Part shown: in pieces, positions 38,301-52,929 of the stretch
Layout of the letters: each line of letters begins with the position of its first letter
How positions within the stretch are numbered: position 1 is the stretch's first letter
Assembly: GCA_030762895.1 (NCBI GenBank)
Contig: JAUPTC010000270.1
Span: 1 to 64,000, forward strand
Source: Sophora flavescens
Taxonomy: Eukaryota; Streptophyta; Magnoliopsida; Fabales; Fabaceae
DNA length: 64,000 bases
Direction: 5' to 3'
Program-made: the position numbers and the translations under genes
Notes under the pieces: model-generated
What the model saw: the letters and a program-made list of their open reading frames with translations, nothing else
Told to the model about the DNA's origin: nothing
Database searches by the model: none

Positions 38301-40224
38301 GAATTAGGGTTTTGATTGGAATTAGGGTTTTGGGTCAAAATTTCCGTTTTGGGTCCAAATTAGGGTTTTGGGTCAAAATTAGGGATTAGGGTTTGAATTT
38401 GGGTTTTGAGTAAAAAAATAGGGTTTTCAGACAAAAATAGAGTAAGAATTAGGGTTTAGACTTTGAATTAGGATTTTGGGTTAAAAATAGGGTTAATGGT
38501 TTGAATGAGGGTTTTGGGTCAAAATTCGGGTTTTGAGTCAAAATTAGGGTTTTGGGTCAAAATTTGGGTTTTGGGTCGAAATTAGGGTTTTGGTTCAAAT
38601 TTAGGGTGTAGGATCAAAATTAGGGTTTAGGCTTTGAATTAGCGTTGTGGGTCTAAATTAGGGTTTTGAATCAAAATTAGGGTTTTGGGTCAAAATTAGG
38701 GTTTTGGGTTATAATTTGGGTTTGGGGTGAAAATTAGGGTTTAGGGTTTGAATTAGGTGTTTTGGTTTAAATTAGGGTTTTGGGTCGAATTAGGGTTTTG
38801 GGTCAAAAATAGGCTTAGAATTGGGTTTTGCATTAAAATTTGGGTTTAGGGTCAAACATAGGGTTCCGGGTCAAAATTACGGTTTAGGGTTTGAATTAGG
38901 GTTTTGGGTCCAAATTATGGTTCTGGGTCAAATTTAGGGTTCTGGGTCAACATTTGGGTTTTGGGTTTGGGGTCAAAAATAGGGTTCTTGGTAAAAAATA
39001 GGGTTCGAATTAGGGTTTTGGATTTAAATTAGGGTTTTGGGTCAAATTAGGTCTTTGGGTTATTTTAGGTCAAAATTTCGGTTTTGGGTCCAAATTAGGG
39101 TTTTGGTTCAAATTTAGGGTTTAGGATCAAAATTAGGGTTTAGCATCAAAATTAGGGTTTAGGCTTTGAATTAGGGTTGTGGGTCTAAATTAGGGTTTTG
39201 GGTCAGAATTATGGTTTTGGGTTTGAATTAGGTGTTTGGGTCTAAATTACGGTTTTGGGCCAAAAATAGGGTTAGAATTAGGGTTTTGCGCTAAAATTAG
39301 GGTTTAGGGTCAAAAATAGGGTTCTGGGTCAAATTTAGGGTTTGGGGTAAAAATAGGGTTCGAATTAGGGTTTTGATCAGAATTAGGGTTTTGGGTCAAA
39401 ATTTCCGTTTTGGGTCCAAATTAGGGTTTTGGGTCAAAATTAGGGTTTAGGGTTTGAATTTGGGTTTTGAGTAAAAAAATAGGGTTTTCAGACAAAAATA
39501 GGGTAAGAATTAGGGTTTAGGCTTTGAATTAGGGTTTTGAGTTAAAAATAGGGTTTATGGTTTGAATGAGGGTTTTGGGTCAAAATTAGGGTTCTGAGTC
39601 AAAATTAGGGTTCTGGGTCAAATTTAGGGTTTTGGGTCCAAATTAGGGTTTTGGTTCAAATTTAGGGTGTAGGATCAAAATTAGGGTTTAGGCTTTGAAT
39701 TAGCGTTGTGGGTCTAAATTAGGGTTTTGAATCAAAATTAGGGTTTTGGGTCAAAATTAGGGTTTTGGGTTATAATTTGGGTTTGGGGTGAAAATTAGGG
39801 TTTAGGGTTTGAATTAGGTGTTTGGGTCTAAATTACGGTTTTGGGTCAGAATTAGGGTTTTGGGTCAAAAATAGGCTTAGAATTGGGTTTTGCATTAAAA
39901 TTTGGGTTTAGGGTCAAACATAGGGTTCTGGGTCAAAATTACGGTTTAGGGTTTGAATTAGGGTTTTGGGTCCAAATCATGGTTCTGGGTCAAATTTAGG
40001 GTTCTGGGTCAACATTTGTGTTTTGGGTTTGGGGTCAAAAATAGGGTTCTTGGTAAAAAATAGGGTTCGAATTAGGGTTTTGGATTTAAATTAGGGTTTT
40101 GGGTCAAATTAGGTCTTTGGGTTATTTTAGGTCAAAATTTCGGTTTTGGGTCCAAATTAGGGTTTTGGTTCAAATTTAGGGTTTAGGATCAAAATTAGGG
40201 TTTAGCATCAAAATTAGGGTTTAG

Positions 40225-40275
40225 GCTTTGAATAGGGTTGTGGGTCTAAATTATGGTTTTGGGTTTGAATTAGGT
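40225..40275 (+). repeat. 57-unit HOR, unit 9 deleted
   Basis: Unit 8 (GTTGTGGGTCTAAATTA) runs straight into unit 10 (TGGTTTTGGGTTTGAATTA), and unit 7 ends GAATA in place of GAATTA. The HOR interval is 1,040 bp, one unit short. The same GAATAGGGTTG change is found at 52934. Confidence 0.82.
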
Positions 40276-43200
40276 GTTTGGGTCTAAATTACGGTTTTGG
40301 GCCAAAAATAGGGTTAGAATTAGGGTTTTGCGCTAAAATAAGAGTTTAGGGTCAAAAATAGGGTTCTAGGTCAAATTTAGGGTTTTGGGTCAAAAATAGG
40401 GTTCGAATTAGGGTTTTGATCAGAATTAGGGTTTTGGGTCAAAATTTCCGTTTTGGGTCCAAATTAGGGTTTTGGGTCAAAATTAGGGTTTAGGGTTTGA
40501 ATTTGGGTTTTGAGTAAAAAAATAGGGTTTTCAGACAAAAATAGGGTAAGAATTAGGGTTTAGGCTTTGAATTAGGGTTTTGAGTTAAAAATAGGGTTTA
40601 TGGTTTGAATGAGGGTTTTGGGTCAAAATTCGGGTTTTGAGTCAAAATTAGGGTTCTGGGTCAAATTTAGTGTTTTGGGTCCAAATTAGGGTTTTGGTTC
40701 AAATTTAGGGTGTAGGATCAAAATTAGGGTTTAGGCTTTGAATTAGCGTTGTGGGTCTAAATTAGGGTTTTGAATCAAAATTAGGGTTTTGGGTCAAAAT
40801 TAGGGTTTTGGGTTATAATTTGGGTTTGGGGTGAAAATTAGGGTTTAGGGTTTGAATTAGGTGTTTGGGTCTAAATTACGGTTTTGGGTCGAATTAGGGT
40901 TTTGGGTCAAAAATAGGCTTAGAATTGGGTTTTGCATTAAAATTTGGGTTTAGGGTCAAACATAGGGTTTGGGTCAAAATTACGGTTTAGGGTTTGAATT
41001 AGGGTTTTGGGTCCAAATCATGGTTGGGGTCAAATTAAGGGTTCTGGGTCAACATTTGGGTTTTGGGTTTGGGGTCAAAAATAGGGTTCTTGGTAAAAAA
41101 TAGGGTTCGAATTAGGGTTTTGGATTTAAATTAGGGTTTTGGGTCAAATTAGGTCTTTGGGTTATTTTAGGTCAAAATTTCGGTTTTGGGTCCAAATTAG
41201 GGTTTTGGTTCAAATTTAGGGTTTAGGATCAAAATTAGGGTTTAGCATCAAAATTAGGGTTTAGGCTTTGAATTAGGGTTGTGGGTCTAAATTAGGGTTT
41301 TGGGTCAGAATTATGGTTTTGGGTTTGAATTAGGTGTTTGGGTCTAAATTACGGTTTTGGGCCAAAAATAGGGTTAGAATTAGGGTTTTGCGCTAAAATT
41401 AGGGTTTAGGGTCAAAAATAGGGTTCTGGGTCAAATTTAGGGTTTGGGGTAAAAATAGGGTTCGAATTAGGGTTTTGATCAGAATTAGGGTTTTGGGTCA
41501 AAATTTCCGTTTTGGGTCCAAATTAGGGTTTTGGGTCAAAATTAGGGTTTAGGGTTTGAATTTGGGTTTTGAGTAAAAAATAGGGTTTTCAGACAAAAAT
41601 AGGGTAAGAATTAGGGTTTAGGCTTTGAATTAGGGTTTTGAGTTAAAAATAGGGTTTATGGTTTGAATGAGGGTTTTGGGTCAAAATTCGGGTTTTGAGT
41701 CAAAATTAGGGTTTGGGTCAAATTTAGGGTTTTGGGTCCAAATTAGGGTTTTGGTTCAAATTTAGGGTGTAGGATCAAAATTAGGGTTTAGGCTTTGAAT
41801 TAGCGTTGTGGGTCTAAATTAGGGTTTTGAATCAAAATTAGGGTTTTGGGTCAAAATTAGGGTTTTGGGTTATAATTTGGGTTTGGGGTGAAAATTAGGG
41901 TTTAGGGTTTGAATTAGGTGTTTGGGTCTAAATTACGTTTTTGTTTCTGAATTAGGGTTTTGGGTCAAAAATAGGCTTAGAATTGGGTTTTGCATTAAAA
42001 TTTGGGTTTAGGGTCAAACATAGGGTTCTGGGTCAAAATTACGGTTTAGGGTTTGAATTAGGGTTTTGGGTCCAAATTATGGTTCTGGGTCAAATTTAGG
42101 GTTCTGGGTCAACATTTGGGTTTTGGGTTTGGGGTCAAAAATAGGGTTCTTGGTAAAAAATAGGGTTCGAATTAGGGTTTTGGATTTAAATTAGGGTTTT
42201 GGGTCAAATTAGGTCTTTGGGTTATTTTAGGTCAAAATTTCGGTTTTGGGTCCAAATTAGGGTTTTGGTTCAAATTTAGGGTTTAGGATCAAAATTAGGG
42301 TTTAGCATCAAAATTAGGGTTTAGGCTTTGAATTAGGGTTGTGGGTCTAAATTAGGGTTTTGGGTCAGAATTATGGTTTTGGGTTTGAATTAGGTGTTTG
42401 GGTCTAAATTACGGTTTTGGGCCAAAAATAGGGTTAGAATTAGGGTTTTGCGCTAAAATTAGGGTTTAGGGTCAAAAATAGGGTTTGGGTCAAATTTTGG
42501 GTTTGGGGTAAAAATAGGGTTCGAATTAGGGTTTTGATCGAATTAGGGTTTTGGGTCAAAATTTCCGTTTTGGGTCCAAATTAGGGTTTTGGGTCAAAAT
42601 TAGGGTTTAGGGTTTGAATTTGGGTTTTGAGTAAAAAATAGGGTTTTAGGACAAAAATAGGGTAAGAATTAGGGGTTTAGGCTTTGAATTAGGGTTTTGA
42701 GTTAAAAATAGGGTTTATGGTTTGAATGAGGGTTTTGGGTCAAAATTCGGGTTTTGAGTCAAAATTAGGGTTCCAGGTCAAATTTAGGGTTTAGGGTCAA
42801 AAATAGGGTTTTGGTTCAAATTTAGGGTGTAGGATCAAAATTGGGGTTTAGGCTTTGAATTAGCGTTGTGGGTCTAAATTAGGGTTTTGAATCAAAATTA
42901 GGGTTTTGGGTCAAAATTAGGGTTTTGGGTTATAATTTGGGTTTGGGGTGAAAATTAGGGTTTAGGGTTTGAAATAGGCGTTTGGGTCTAAATTACGGTT
43001 TTGGGTCGAATTAGGGTTTTGGGTCAAAAATAGGCTTAGAATTGGGTTTTGCATTAAAATTTGGGTTTAGGGTCAAACATAGGGTTATGGGTCAAAATTA
43101 CGGTTTAGGGTTTGAATTAGGGTTTTGGGTCCAAATCATGGTTCTGGGTCAAATTTAGGGTTTGGGTCAACATTTGGGTGTTGGGTTTGGGGTCAAAAAT

Positions 43201-46200
43201 AGGGTTCCTGGTAAAAAATAGGGTTCGAATTAGGGTTTTGGATTTAAATTAGGGTTTTGGGTCAAATTAGGTCTTTGGGTTATTTTAGGTCAAAATTTCG
43301 GTTTTGGGTCCAAATTAGGGTTTTGGTTCAAATTTAGGGTTTAGGATCAAAATTAGGGTTTAGCATCAAAATTAGGGTTTAGGCTTTGAATTAGCGTTGT
43401 GGGTCTAAATTAGGGTTTTGGGTCGAATTATGGTTTTGGGTTTGAATTAGGTGTTTGGGTCTAAATTACGGTTTTGGGCCAAAAATAGGGTTAGAATTAG
43501 GGTTTTGCGCTAAAATTAGGGTTTAGGGTCAAAAATAGGGTTTGGGTCAAATTTAGGGTTTGGGGTAAAAATAGGGTTCGAATTAGGGTTTTGATCGAAT
43601 TAGGGTTTTGGGTCAAAATTTCCGTTTTGGGTCCAAATTAGGGTTTTTGGGTCAAAATTAGGGTTTAGGGTTTGAATTTGGGTTTTGAGTAAAAAATAGG
43701 GTTTTTGAGACAAAAATAGGGTAAGAATTAGGGGTTTAGGCTTTGAATTAGGGTTTTGAGTTAAAAATAGGGTTTATGGTTTGAATGAGGGTTTTGGGTC
43801 AAAATTCGGGTTTTGAGTCAAAATTAGGGTTGGGTCAAATTTAGGGTTTTGGGTCCAAATTAGGGTTTTGGTTCAAATTTAGGGTGTAGGATCAAAATTT
43901 GGGTTTAGGCTTTGAATTAGCGTTGTGGGTCTAAATTAGGGTTTTGAATCAAAATTAGGGTTTTGGGTCAAAATTAGGGTTTTGGGTTATAATTTGGGTT
44001 TGGGGTGAAAATTAGGTTTTAGTGTTTGTTTTAGGTGTTTGGGTCTAAATTACGGTTTTGGGTCGAATTAGGGTTTTGGGTCAAAAATAGGCTTAGAATT
44101 CGGTTTTGCATTAAAATTTGGGTTTAGGGTCAAACATAGGGTTCTGGGTCAAAATTACGGTTTAGGGTTTGAATTAGGGTTTTGGGTCAAAATTAGGGTT
44201 TAGGGTCAAATTTAGGGTTCTGGGTCAACATTTGGGTTTTGGGTTTGGGGTCAAAAATAGGGTTCTTGGTAAAAAATAGGGTTCGAATTAGGGTTTTGGA
44301 TTTAAATTAGGGTTTTGGGTCAAATTAGGTCTTTGGGTTATTTTAGGTCAAAATTTCGGTTTTGGGTCCAAATTAGGGTTTTGGTTCAAATTTAGGGTTT
44401 AGGATCAAAATTAGGGTTTAGCATCAAAATTAGGGTTTAGGCTTTGAATTAGGGTTGTGGGTCTAAATTAGGGTTTTGGGTCAGAATTATGGTTTTGGGT
44501 TTGAATTAGGTGTTTGGGTCTAAATTACGGTTTGTGGCCAAAAATAGGGTTAGAATTAGGGTTTTGCGCTAAAATTAGGGTTTATGGTCAAAAATACGGT
44601 TCTGGGTCAAATTTAGGGTTTTGAGTCAAAAATAGGGTTCGGATTAGGGTTTTGATCAGAATTAGGGTTTTGGGTCAAAGTTTCCGTTTTGGGTCCAAAT
44701 TAGGGTTTTGGGTCAAAATTAGGGTTTAGGGTTTGAATTTGGGTTTTGAGTAAAAAAAAGGGTTTTCAGACAAAAATAGGGTAAGAATTAGGGTTTAGGC
44801 TTTGAATTAGGGTTTTGAGTTAAAAATAGGGTTTATGGTTTGAATGAGGGTTTTGGGTCAAAATTCGGGTTTTGAGTCAAAATTAGGGTTCTGGGTCAAA
44901 TTTAGGGTTTTGGGTCCAAATTAGGGTTTTGGTTCAAATTTAGGGTGTAGGATCAAAATTAGGGTTTAGGCTTTGAATTAGCGTTGTGGGTCTAAATTAG
45001 GGTTTTGAATCAAAATTAGGGTTTTGGGTCAAAATTAGGGTTTTGGGTTATAATTTGGGTTTGGGGTGTAAATTATGGTTTAGGGTTTGAATTAGGTGTT
45101 TGGGTCTAAATTACGGTTTTGGGTCGAATTAGGGTTTTGGGTCAAAAATATGCTTAGAATATGGATTTTGCATTAAAATTTGGGTTTAGGGTCAAACATA
45201 GGGTTCAGGGTCAAAATTACGGTTTAGGGTTTGAATTAGGGTTTTGGGTCCAAATCATGGTTCTGGGTCAAATTTAGGGTTCTGGGTCAACATTTGGGTT
45301 TTGGGTTTGGGGTCAAAAATAGGGTTCTTGGTAAAAAATAGGGTTCGAATTAGGGTTTTGGATTTAAATTAGGGTTTTGGGTCGAATTAGGTCTTTGGGT
45401 TATTTTAGGTCAAAATTTCGGTTTTGGGTCCAAATTAGGGTTTTGGTTCAAATTTAGGGTTTAGGATCAAAATTAGGGTTTAGCATCAAAATTAGGGTTT
45501 AGGCTTTGAATTAGGGTTGTGGGTCTAAATTAGGGTTTTGGGTCAGAATTATGGTTTTGGGTTTGAATTAGGTGTTTGGGTCTAAATTACGGTTTGGGGC
45601 CAAAAATAGGGTTAGAATTAGGGTTTTGCGCTAAAATTAGGGTTTAGGGTCAAAAATATGGTTAATGGTCAAATTTAGGGTTTGGGGTAAAAATAGGGTT
45701 GAATTAGGGTTTTGATCAGAATTAGGGTTTTGGGTCAAAATTTCCGTTTTGGGTCCAAATTAGGGTTTTGGGTCAAAATTAGGGTTTAGGGTTTGAATTT
45801 GGGTTTTGAGTAAAAAATAGGGTTTTCAGACAAAAATAGGGTAAGAATTAGGGTTTAGGCTTTGAATTAGGGTTTTGAGTTAAAAATAGGGTTTATGGTT
45901 TGAATGAGGGTTTTGGGTCAAAATTCGGGTTTTGAGTCAAAATTAGGGTTCTGGGTCAAATTTAGGGTTTTGGGTCCAAATTAGGGTTTTGGTTCAAATT
46001 TAGGGTGTAGGATCAAAATTTGGGGTTTAGGCTTTGAATTAGCGTTGTGGGTCTAAATTAGGGTTTTGAATCAAAATTAGGGTTTTGGGTCAAAATTAGG
46101 GTTTTGGGTTATAATTTGGGTTTGGGGTGAAAATTAGGGTTTAGGGTTTGAATTAGGTGTTTGGGTCTAAATTACGGTTTTGGGTCAGAATTAGGGTTTT

Positions 46201-49200
46201 GGGTCAAAAATAGGCTTAGAATTGGGTTTTGCATTAAAATTTGGGTTTAGGGTCAAACATAGGGTTCTGGGTCAAAATTACGGTTTAGGGTTTGAATTAG
46301 GGTTTTGGGTCCAAATCATGGTTCTGGGTCAAATTTAGGGTTCTGGGTCAACATTTGGGTTTTGGGTTTGGGGTCAAAAATAGGGTTCTTGGTAAAAAAT
46401 AGGGTTCGAATTAGGGTTTTGGATTTAAATTAGGGTTTTGGGTCAAATTAGGTCTTTGGGTTATATTAGGTCAAAATTTCGGTTTTGGGTCCAAATTAGG
46501 GTTTTGGTTCAAATTTAGGGTTTAGGATCAAAATTAGGGTTTAGCATCAAAATTAGGGTTTAGGCTTTGAATTAGGGTTGTGGGTCTAAATTAGGGTTTT
46601 GGGTCAGAATTATGGTTTTGGGTTTGAATTAGGTGTTTGGGTCTAAATTACGGTTTGGGGCCAAAAATAGGGTTAGAATTAGGGTTTTGCGCTAAAATTA
46701 GGGTTTAGGGTCAAAAATAGGGTTTTGGGTCAAATTTAGGGTTTTGGGTAAAAATAGGGTTCGAATTAGGGTTTTGATAAGAATTAGGGTTTTGGGTCAA
46801 AATTTCCGTTTTGGGTCCAAATTAGGGTTTTGGGTCAAAATTAGGGTTTAGGGTTTGAATTTGGGTTTTGAGTAAAAAAATAGGGTTTTCAGACAAAAAT
46901 AGGGTAAGAATTAGGGTTTAGGCTTTGAATTAGGGTTTTGAGTTAAAAATAGGGTTTATGGTTTGAATGAGGGTTTTGGGTCAAAATTCGGGTTTTGAGT
47001 CAAAATTAGGGTTCTGGGTCAAATTTAGGGTTTTGGGTCCAAATTAGGGTTTTGGTTCAAATTTAGGGTGTAGGATCAAAATTAGGGTTTAGGCTTTGAA
47101 TTAGCGTTGTGGGTCTAAATTAGGGTTTTGAATCAAAATTAGGGTTTTGGGTCAAAATTAGGGTTTTGGGTTATAATTTGGGTTTGGGGTGAAAATTAGG
47201 GTTTAGGGTTTGAATTAGGTGTTTGGGTCTAAATTACGGTTTTGGGTCAGAATTAGGGTTTTGGGTCAAAAATAGGCTTAGAATTGGGTTTTGCATTAAA
47301 ATTTGGGTTTAGGGTCAAACATAGGGTTCTGGGTCAAAATTACGGTTTAGGGTTTGAATTAGGGTTTTGGGTCCAAATCATGGTTCTGGGTCAAATTTAG
47401 GGTTCTAGGTCAACATTTGGGTTTTGGGTTTGGGGTCAAAAATAGGGTTCTTGGTAAAAAATAGGGTTCGAATTAGGGTTTTGGATTTAAATTAGGGTTT
47501 CGGGTCGAATTAGGTCTTTGGGTTATTTTAGGTCAAAATTTCGGTTTTGGGTCCAAATTAGGGTTTTGGTTCAAATTTAGGGTTTAGGATCAAAATTAGG
47601 GTTTAGCATCAAAATTAGGGTTTAGGCTTTGAATTAGGGTTGTGGGTCTAAATTAGGGTTTTGGGTCAGAATTATGGTTTTGGGTTTGAATTAGGTGTTT
47701 GGGTCTAAATTACGGTTTTGGGCCAAAAATAGGGTTAGAATTAGGGTTTTGCGCTAAAATTAGGGTTTAGGGTCAAAAATAGGGTTCTGGGTCAAATTTA
47801 GGGTTTGGGGTAAAAATAGGGTTCGAATTAGGGTTTTGATCAGAATTAGGGTTTTGGGTCAAAATTTCCGTTTTGGGTCCAAATTAGGGTTTTGGGTCAA
47901 AATTAGGGTTTAGGGTTTGAATTTGGGTTTTGAGTAAAAAAATAGGGTTTTCAGACAAAAAATAGGGTAAGAATTAGGGTTTAGGCTTTGAATTAGGGTT
48001 TTGAGTTAAAAATAGGGTTTATGGTTTGAATGAGGGTTTTGGGTCAAAATTCGGGTTTTGAGTCAAAATTAGGGTTCTGGGTCAAATTTAGGGTTTTGGG
48101 TCCAAATTAGGGTTTTGGTTCAAATTTAGGGTGTAGGATCAAAATTAGGGTTTAGGCTTTGAATTAGCGTTGTGGGTCTAAATTAGGGTTTTGAATCAAA
48201 ATTAGGGTTTTGGGTCAAAATTAGGGTTTTGGGTTATAATTTGGGTTTGGGGTGAAAATTAGGGTTTAGGGTTTGAATTAGGTGTTTGGGTCTAAATTAC
48301 GGTTTTGGGTCGAATTAGGGTCTTGGGTCAAAAATAGGCTTAGAATTGGGTTTTGCATTAAAATTTGGGTTTAGGGTCAAACATAGGGTTCTGGGTCAAA
48401 ATTACGGTTTAGGGTTTGAATTAGGGTTTTGGGTCCAAATCATGGTTCTGGGTCAAATTTAGGGTTCTGGGTCAACATTTGGGTTTTGGGTTTGGGGTCA
48501 AAAATAGGGTTCTTGGTAAAAAATAGGGTTCGAATTAGGGTTTTGGATTTAAATTAGGGTTTTGGGTCGAATTAGGTCTTTGGGTTATTTTAGGTCAAAA
48601 TTTCGGTTTTGGGTCCAAATTAGGGTTTTGGTTCAAATTTAGGGTTTAGGATCAAAATTAGGGTTTAGCATCAAAATTAGGGTTTAGGCTTTGAATTAGG
48701 GTTGTGGGTCTAAATTAGGGTTTTGGGTCAGAATTATGGTTTTGGGTTTGAATTAGGTGTTTGGGTCTAAATTACGGTTTTGGGCCAAAAATAGGGTTAG
48801 AATTAGGGTTTTGCGCTAAAATTAGGGTTTAGGGTCAAAAATAGGGTTCTGGGTCAAATTTAGGGTTTGGGGTAAAAATAGGGTTCGAATTAGGGTTTTG
48901 ATCAGAATTAGGGTTTTGGGTCAAAATTTCCGTTTTGGGTCCAAATTAGGGTTTTGGGTCAAAATTAGGGTTTAGGGTTTGAATTTGGGTTTTGAGTAAA
49001 AAATAGGGTTTTCAGACAAAAATAGGGTAAGAATTAGGGTTTAGGCTTTGAATTAGGGTTTTGAGTTAAAAATAGGGTTTATGGTTTGAATGAGGGTTTT
49101 GGGTCAAAATTCGGGTTTTGAGTCAAAATTAGGGTTCTGGGTCAAATTTAGGGTTTTGGGTCCAAATTAGGGTTTTGGTTCAAATTTAGGGTGTAGGATC

Positions 49201-50059
49201 AAAATTAGGGTTTAGGCTTTGAATTAGCGTTGTGGGTCTAAATTAGGGTTTTGAATCAAAATTAGGGTTTTGGGTCAAAATTAGGGTTTTGGGTTATAAT
49301 TTGGGTTTGGGGTGAAAATTAGGGTTTAGGGTTTGAATTAGGTGTTTGGGTCTAAATTACGGTTTTGGGTCAGAATTAGGGTTTTGGGTCAAAAATAGGC
49401 TTAGAATTGGGTTTTGCATTAAAATTTGGGTTTAGGGTCAAACATAGGGTTCTGGGTCAAAATTACGGTTTAGGGTTTGAATTAGGGTTTTGGGTCCAAA
49501 TCATGGTTTGGGTCAAATTTAGGGTTCTGGGTCAACATTTGGGTTTTGGGTTTGGGGTCAAAAATAGGGTTCTTGGTAAAAAATAGGGTTCGAATTAGGG
49601 TTTTGGATTTAAATTAGGGTTTTGGGTCAAATTAGGTCTTTGGGTTATTTTAGGTCAAAATTTCGGTTTTGGGTCCAAATTAGGGTTTTGGTTCAAATTT
49701 AGGGTTTAGGATCAAAATTAGGGTTTAGCATCAAAATTAGGGTTTAGGCTTTGAATTAGGGTTGTGGGTCTAAATTAGTGTTTTGGGTCGAATTATGGTT
49801 TTGGGTTTGAATTAGGTGTTTGGGTCTAAATTACGGTTTTGGGCCAAAAATAGGGGTTAGAATTAGGGTTTTGCGCTAAAATTAGGGTTTAGGGTCAAAA
49901 ATAGGGTTTGGGTCAAATTTAGGGTTTGGGGTAAAAATAGGGTTGAATTAGGGTTTTGATGGAATTAGGGTTTTGGGTCAAAATTTCCGTTTTGGGTCCA
50001 AATTAGGGTTTTGGGTCAAAATTAGGGTTTAGGGTTTGAATTTGGGTTTTGAGTAAAAA

Positions 50060-50200
50060 ATAGGGTTTATCAGACCAAATTAGTGTAAGATTAGGGCTTG
50101 GGGGTGTGAATTAGGGTTTTGAGTTAAAATTAGGGTTTATGGTTTGAATGAGTGTTTTGAGTCAAAATTCGGGTTTTGTGTCAAAATTATGGTTATGGGT
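50060..50200 (+). repeat. Divergent patch (units 25-32)
   Basis: Units 25-27 are altered (TATCAGACCAAATTAGTG, GATTAGGGCTTGGGGGTG) and several TGTG or TATGGTT changes follow, inside an otherwise near-consensus HOR. Unit order is retained. Confidence 0.6.
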
Positions 50201-52929
50201 CAAATTTAGGGTTTTGGGTCCAAATTAGGGTTTTGGTTCAAATTTAGGGTGTAGGATCAAAATTTGGGTTTAGGCTTTGAATTAGCGTTGTGGGTCTAAA
50301 TTAGGGTTTTGAATCAAAATTAGGGTTTTGGGTCAAAATTAGGGTTTTGGGTTATAATTTGGGTTTGGGGTGAAAATTAGGGTTTAGGGTTTGAATTAGG
50401 TGTTTGGGTCTAAATTACGGCTTTGGGTCGAATTAGGGTTTTGGGTCAAAAATAGGCTTAGAATTGGGTTTTGCATTAAAATTTGGGTTTAGGGTCAAAC
50501 ATAGGGTTGGGTCAAAATTACGGTTTAGGGTTTGAATTAGGGTTTTGGGTCCAAATCATGGTTCTGGGTCAAATTTAGGGTTCTGGGTCAACATTTGGGT
50601 TTTGGGTTTGGGGTCAAAAATAGGGTTCTTGGTAAAAAATAGGGTTCGAATTAGGGTTTTGGATTTAAATTAGGGTTTTGGGTCGAATTAGGTCTTTGGG
50701 TTATTTTAGGTCAAAATTTCGGTTTTGGGTCCAAATTAGGGTTTTGGTTCAAATTTAGGGTTTAGGATCAAAATTAGGGTTTAGCATCAAAATTAGGGTT
50801 TAGGCTTTGAATTAGGGTTGTGGGTCTAAATTAGGGTTTTGGGTCAGAATTATGGTTTTGGGTTTGAATTAGGTGTTTGGGTCTAAATTACGGTTTTGGG
50901 CCAAAAATAGGGTTAGAATTAGGGTTTTGCGCTAAAATTAGGGTTTAGGGTCAAAAATAGGGTTCTGGGTCAAATTTAGGGTTTGGGGTAAAAATAGGGT
51001 TCGAATTAGGGTTTTGATCAGAATTAGGGTTTTGGGTCAAAATTTCCGTTTTGGGTCCAAATTAGGGTTTTGGGTCAAAATTAGGGTTTAGGGTTTGAAT
51101 TTGGGTTTTGAGTAAAAAAATAGGGTTTTCAGACAAAAATAGGGTAAGAATTAGGGTTTAGGCTTTGAATTAGGGTTTTGAGTTAAAAATAGGGTTTATG
51201 GTTTGAATGAGGGTTTTGGGTCAAAATTCGGGTTTTGAGTCAAAATTAGGGTTAGGTCAAATTTAGGGTTTTGGGTCCAAATTAGGGTTTTGGTTCAAAT
51301 TTAGGGTGTAGGATCAAAATTAGGGTTTAGGCTTTGAATTAGCGTTGTGGGTCTAAATTAGGGTTTTGAATCAAAATTAGGGTTTTGGGTCAAAATTAGG
51401 GTTTTGGGTTATAATTTGGGTTTGGGGTGAAAATTAGGGTTTAGGGTTTGAATTAGGTGTTTGGGTCTAAATTACGGTTTTGGGTCAGAATTAGGGTTTT
51501 GGGTCAAAAATAGGCTTAGAATTGGGTTTTGCATTAAAATTTGGGTTTAGGGTCAAACATAGGGTTCTGGGTCAAAATTACGGTTTAGGGTTTGAATTAG
51601 GGTTTTGGGTCCAAATCATGGTTCTGGGTCAAATTTAGGGTTCTGGGTCAACATTTGGGTTTTGGGTTTGGGGTCAAAAATAGGGTTCTTGGTAAAAAAT
51701 AGGGTTCGAATTAGGGTTTTGGATTTAAATTAGGGTTTTGGGTCGAATTAGGTCTTTGGGTTATTTTAGGTCAAAATTTCGGTTTTGGGTCCAAATTAGG
51801 GTTTTGGTTCAAATTTAGGGTTTAGGATCAAAATTAGGGTTTAGCATCAAAATTAGGGTTTAGGCTTTGAATTAGGGTTGTGGGTCTAAATTAGGGTTTT
51901 GGGTCAGAATTATGGTTTTGGGTTTGAATTAGGTGTTTGGGTCTAAATTACGGTTTGGGGCCAAAAATAGGGTTAGAATTAGGGTTTTGCGCTAAAATTA
52001 GGGTTTAGGGTCAAAAATAGGGTTCTGGGCCAAATTTAGGGTTTGGGGTAAAAATAGGGTTCGAATTAGGGTTTTGATCAGAATTAGGGTTTTGGGTCCA
52101 AATTTCCGTTTTGGGTCCAAATTAGGGTTTTGGGTCAAAATTAGGGTTTAGGGTTTGAATTTGGGTTTTGAGTAAAAAATAGGGTTTTCAGACAAAAATA
52201 GGGTAAGAATTAGGGTTTAGGCTTTGAATTAGGGTTTTGAGTTAAAAATAGGGTTTATGGTTTGAATGAGGGTTTTGGGTCAAAATTCGGGTTTTGAGTC
52301 AAAATTAGGGTTCTGGGTCAAATTTACGGTTTTGGGTCCAAATTAGGGTTTTGGTTCAAATTTAGGGTGTAGGATCAAAATTTGGGTTTAGGCTTTGAAT
52401 TAGCGTTGTGGGTCTAAATTAGGGTTTTGAATCAAAATTAGGGTTTTGGGTCAAAATTAGGGTTTTGGGTTATAATTTGGGTTTGGGGTGAAAATTAGGG
52501 TTTAGGGTTTGAATTAGGTGTTTGGGTCTAAATTACGGTTTTGGGTCAGAATTAGGGTTTTGGGTCAAAAATAGGCTTAGAATTGGGTTTTGCATTAAAA
52601 TTTGGGTTTAGGGTCAAACATAGGGTTCTGGGTCAAAATTACGGTTTAGGGTTTGAATTAGGGTTTTGGGTCCAAATCACGGTTCTGGGTCAAATTTAGG
52701 GTTCTGGGTCAACATTTGGGTTTTGGGTTTGGGGTCAAAAATAGGGTTCTTGGTAAAAAAATAGGGTTCGAATTAGGGTTTTGGATTTAAATTAGGGTTT
52801 TGGGTCAAATTAGGTCTTTGGGTTATTTTAGGTCAAAATTTCGGTTTTGGGTCCAAATTAGGGTTTTGGTTCAAATTTAGGGTTTAGGATCAAAATTAGG
52901 GTTTAGCATCAAAATTAGGGTTTAGGCTT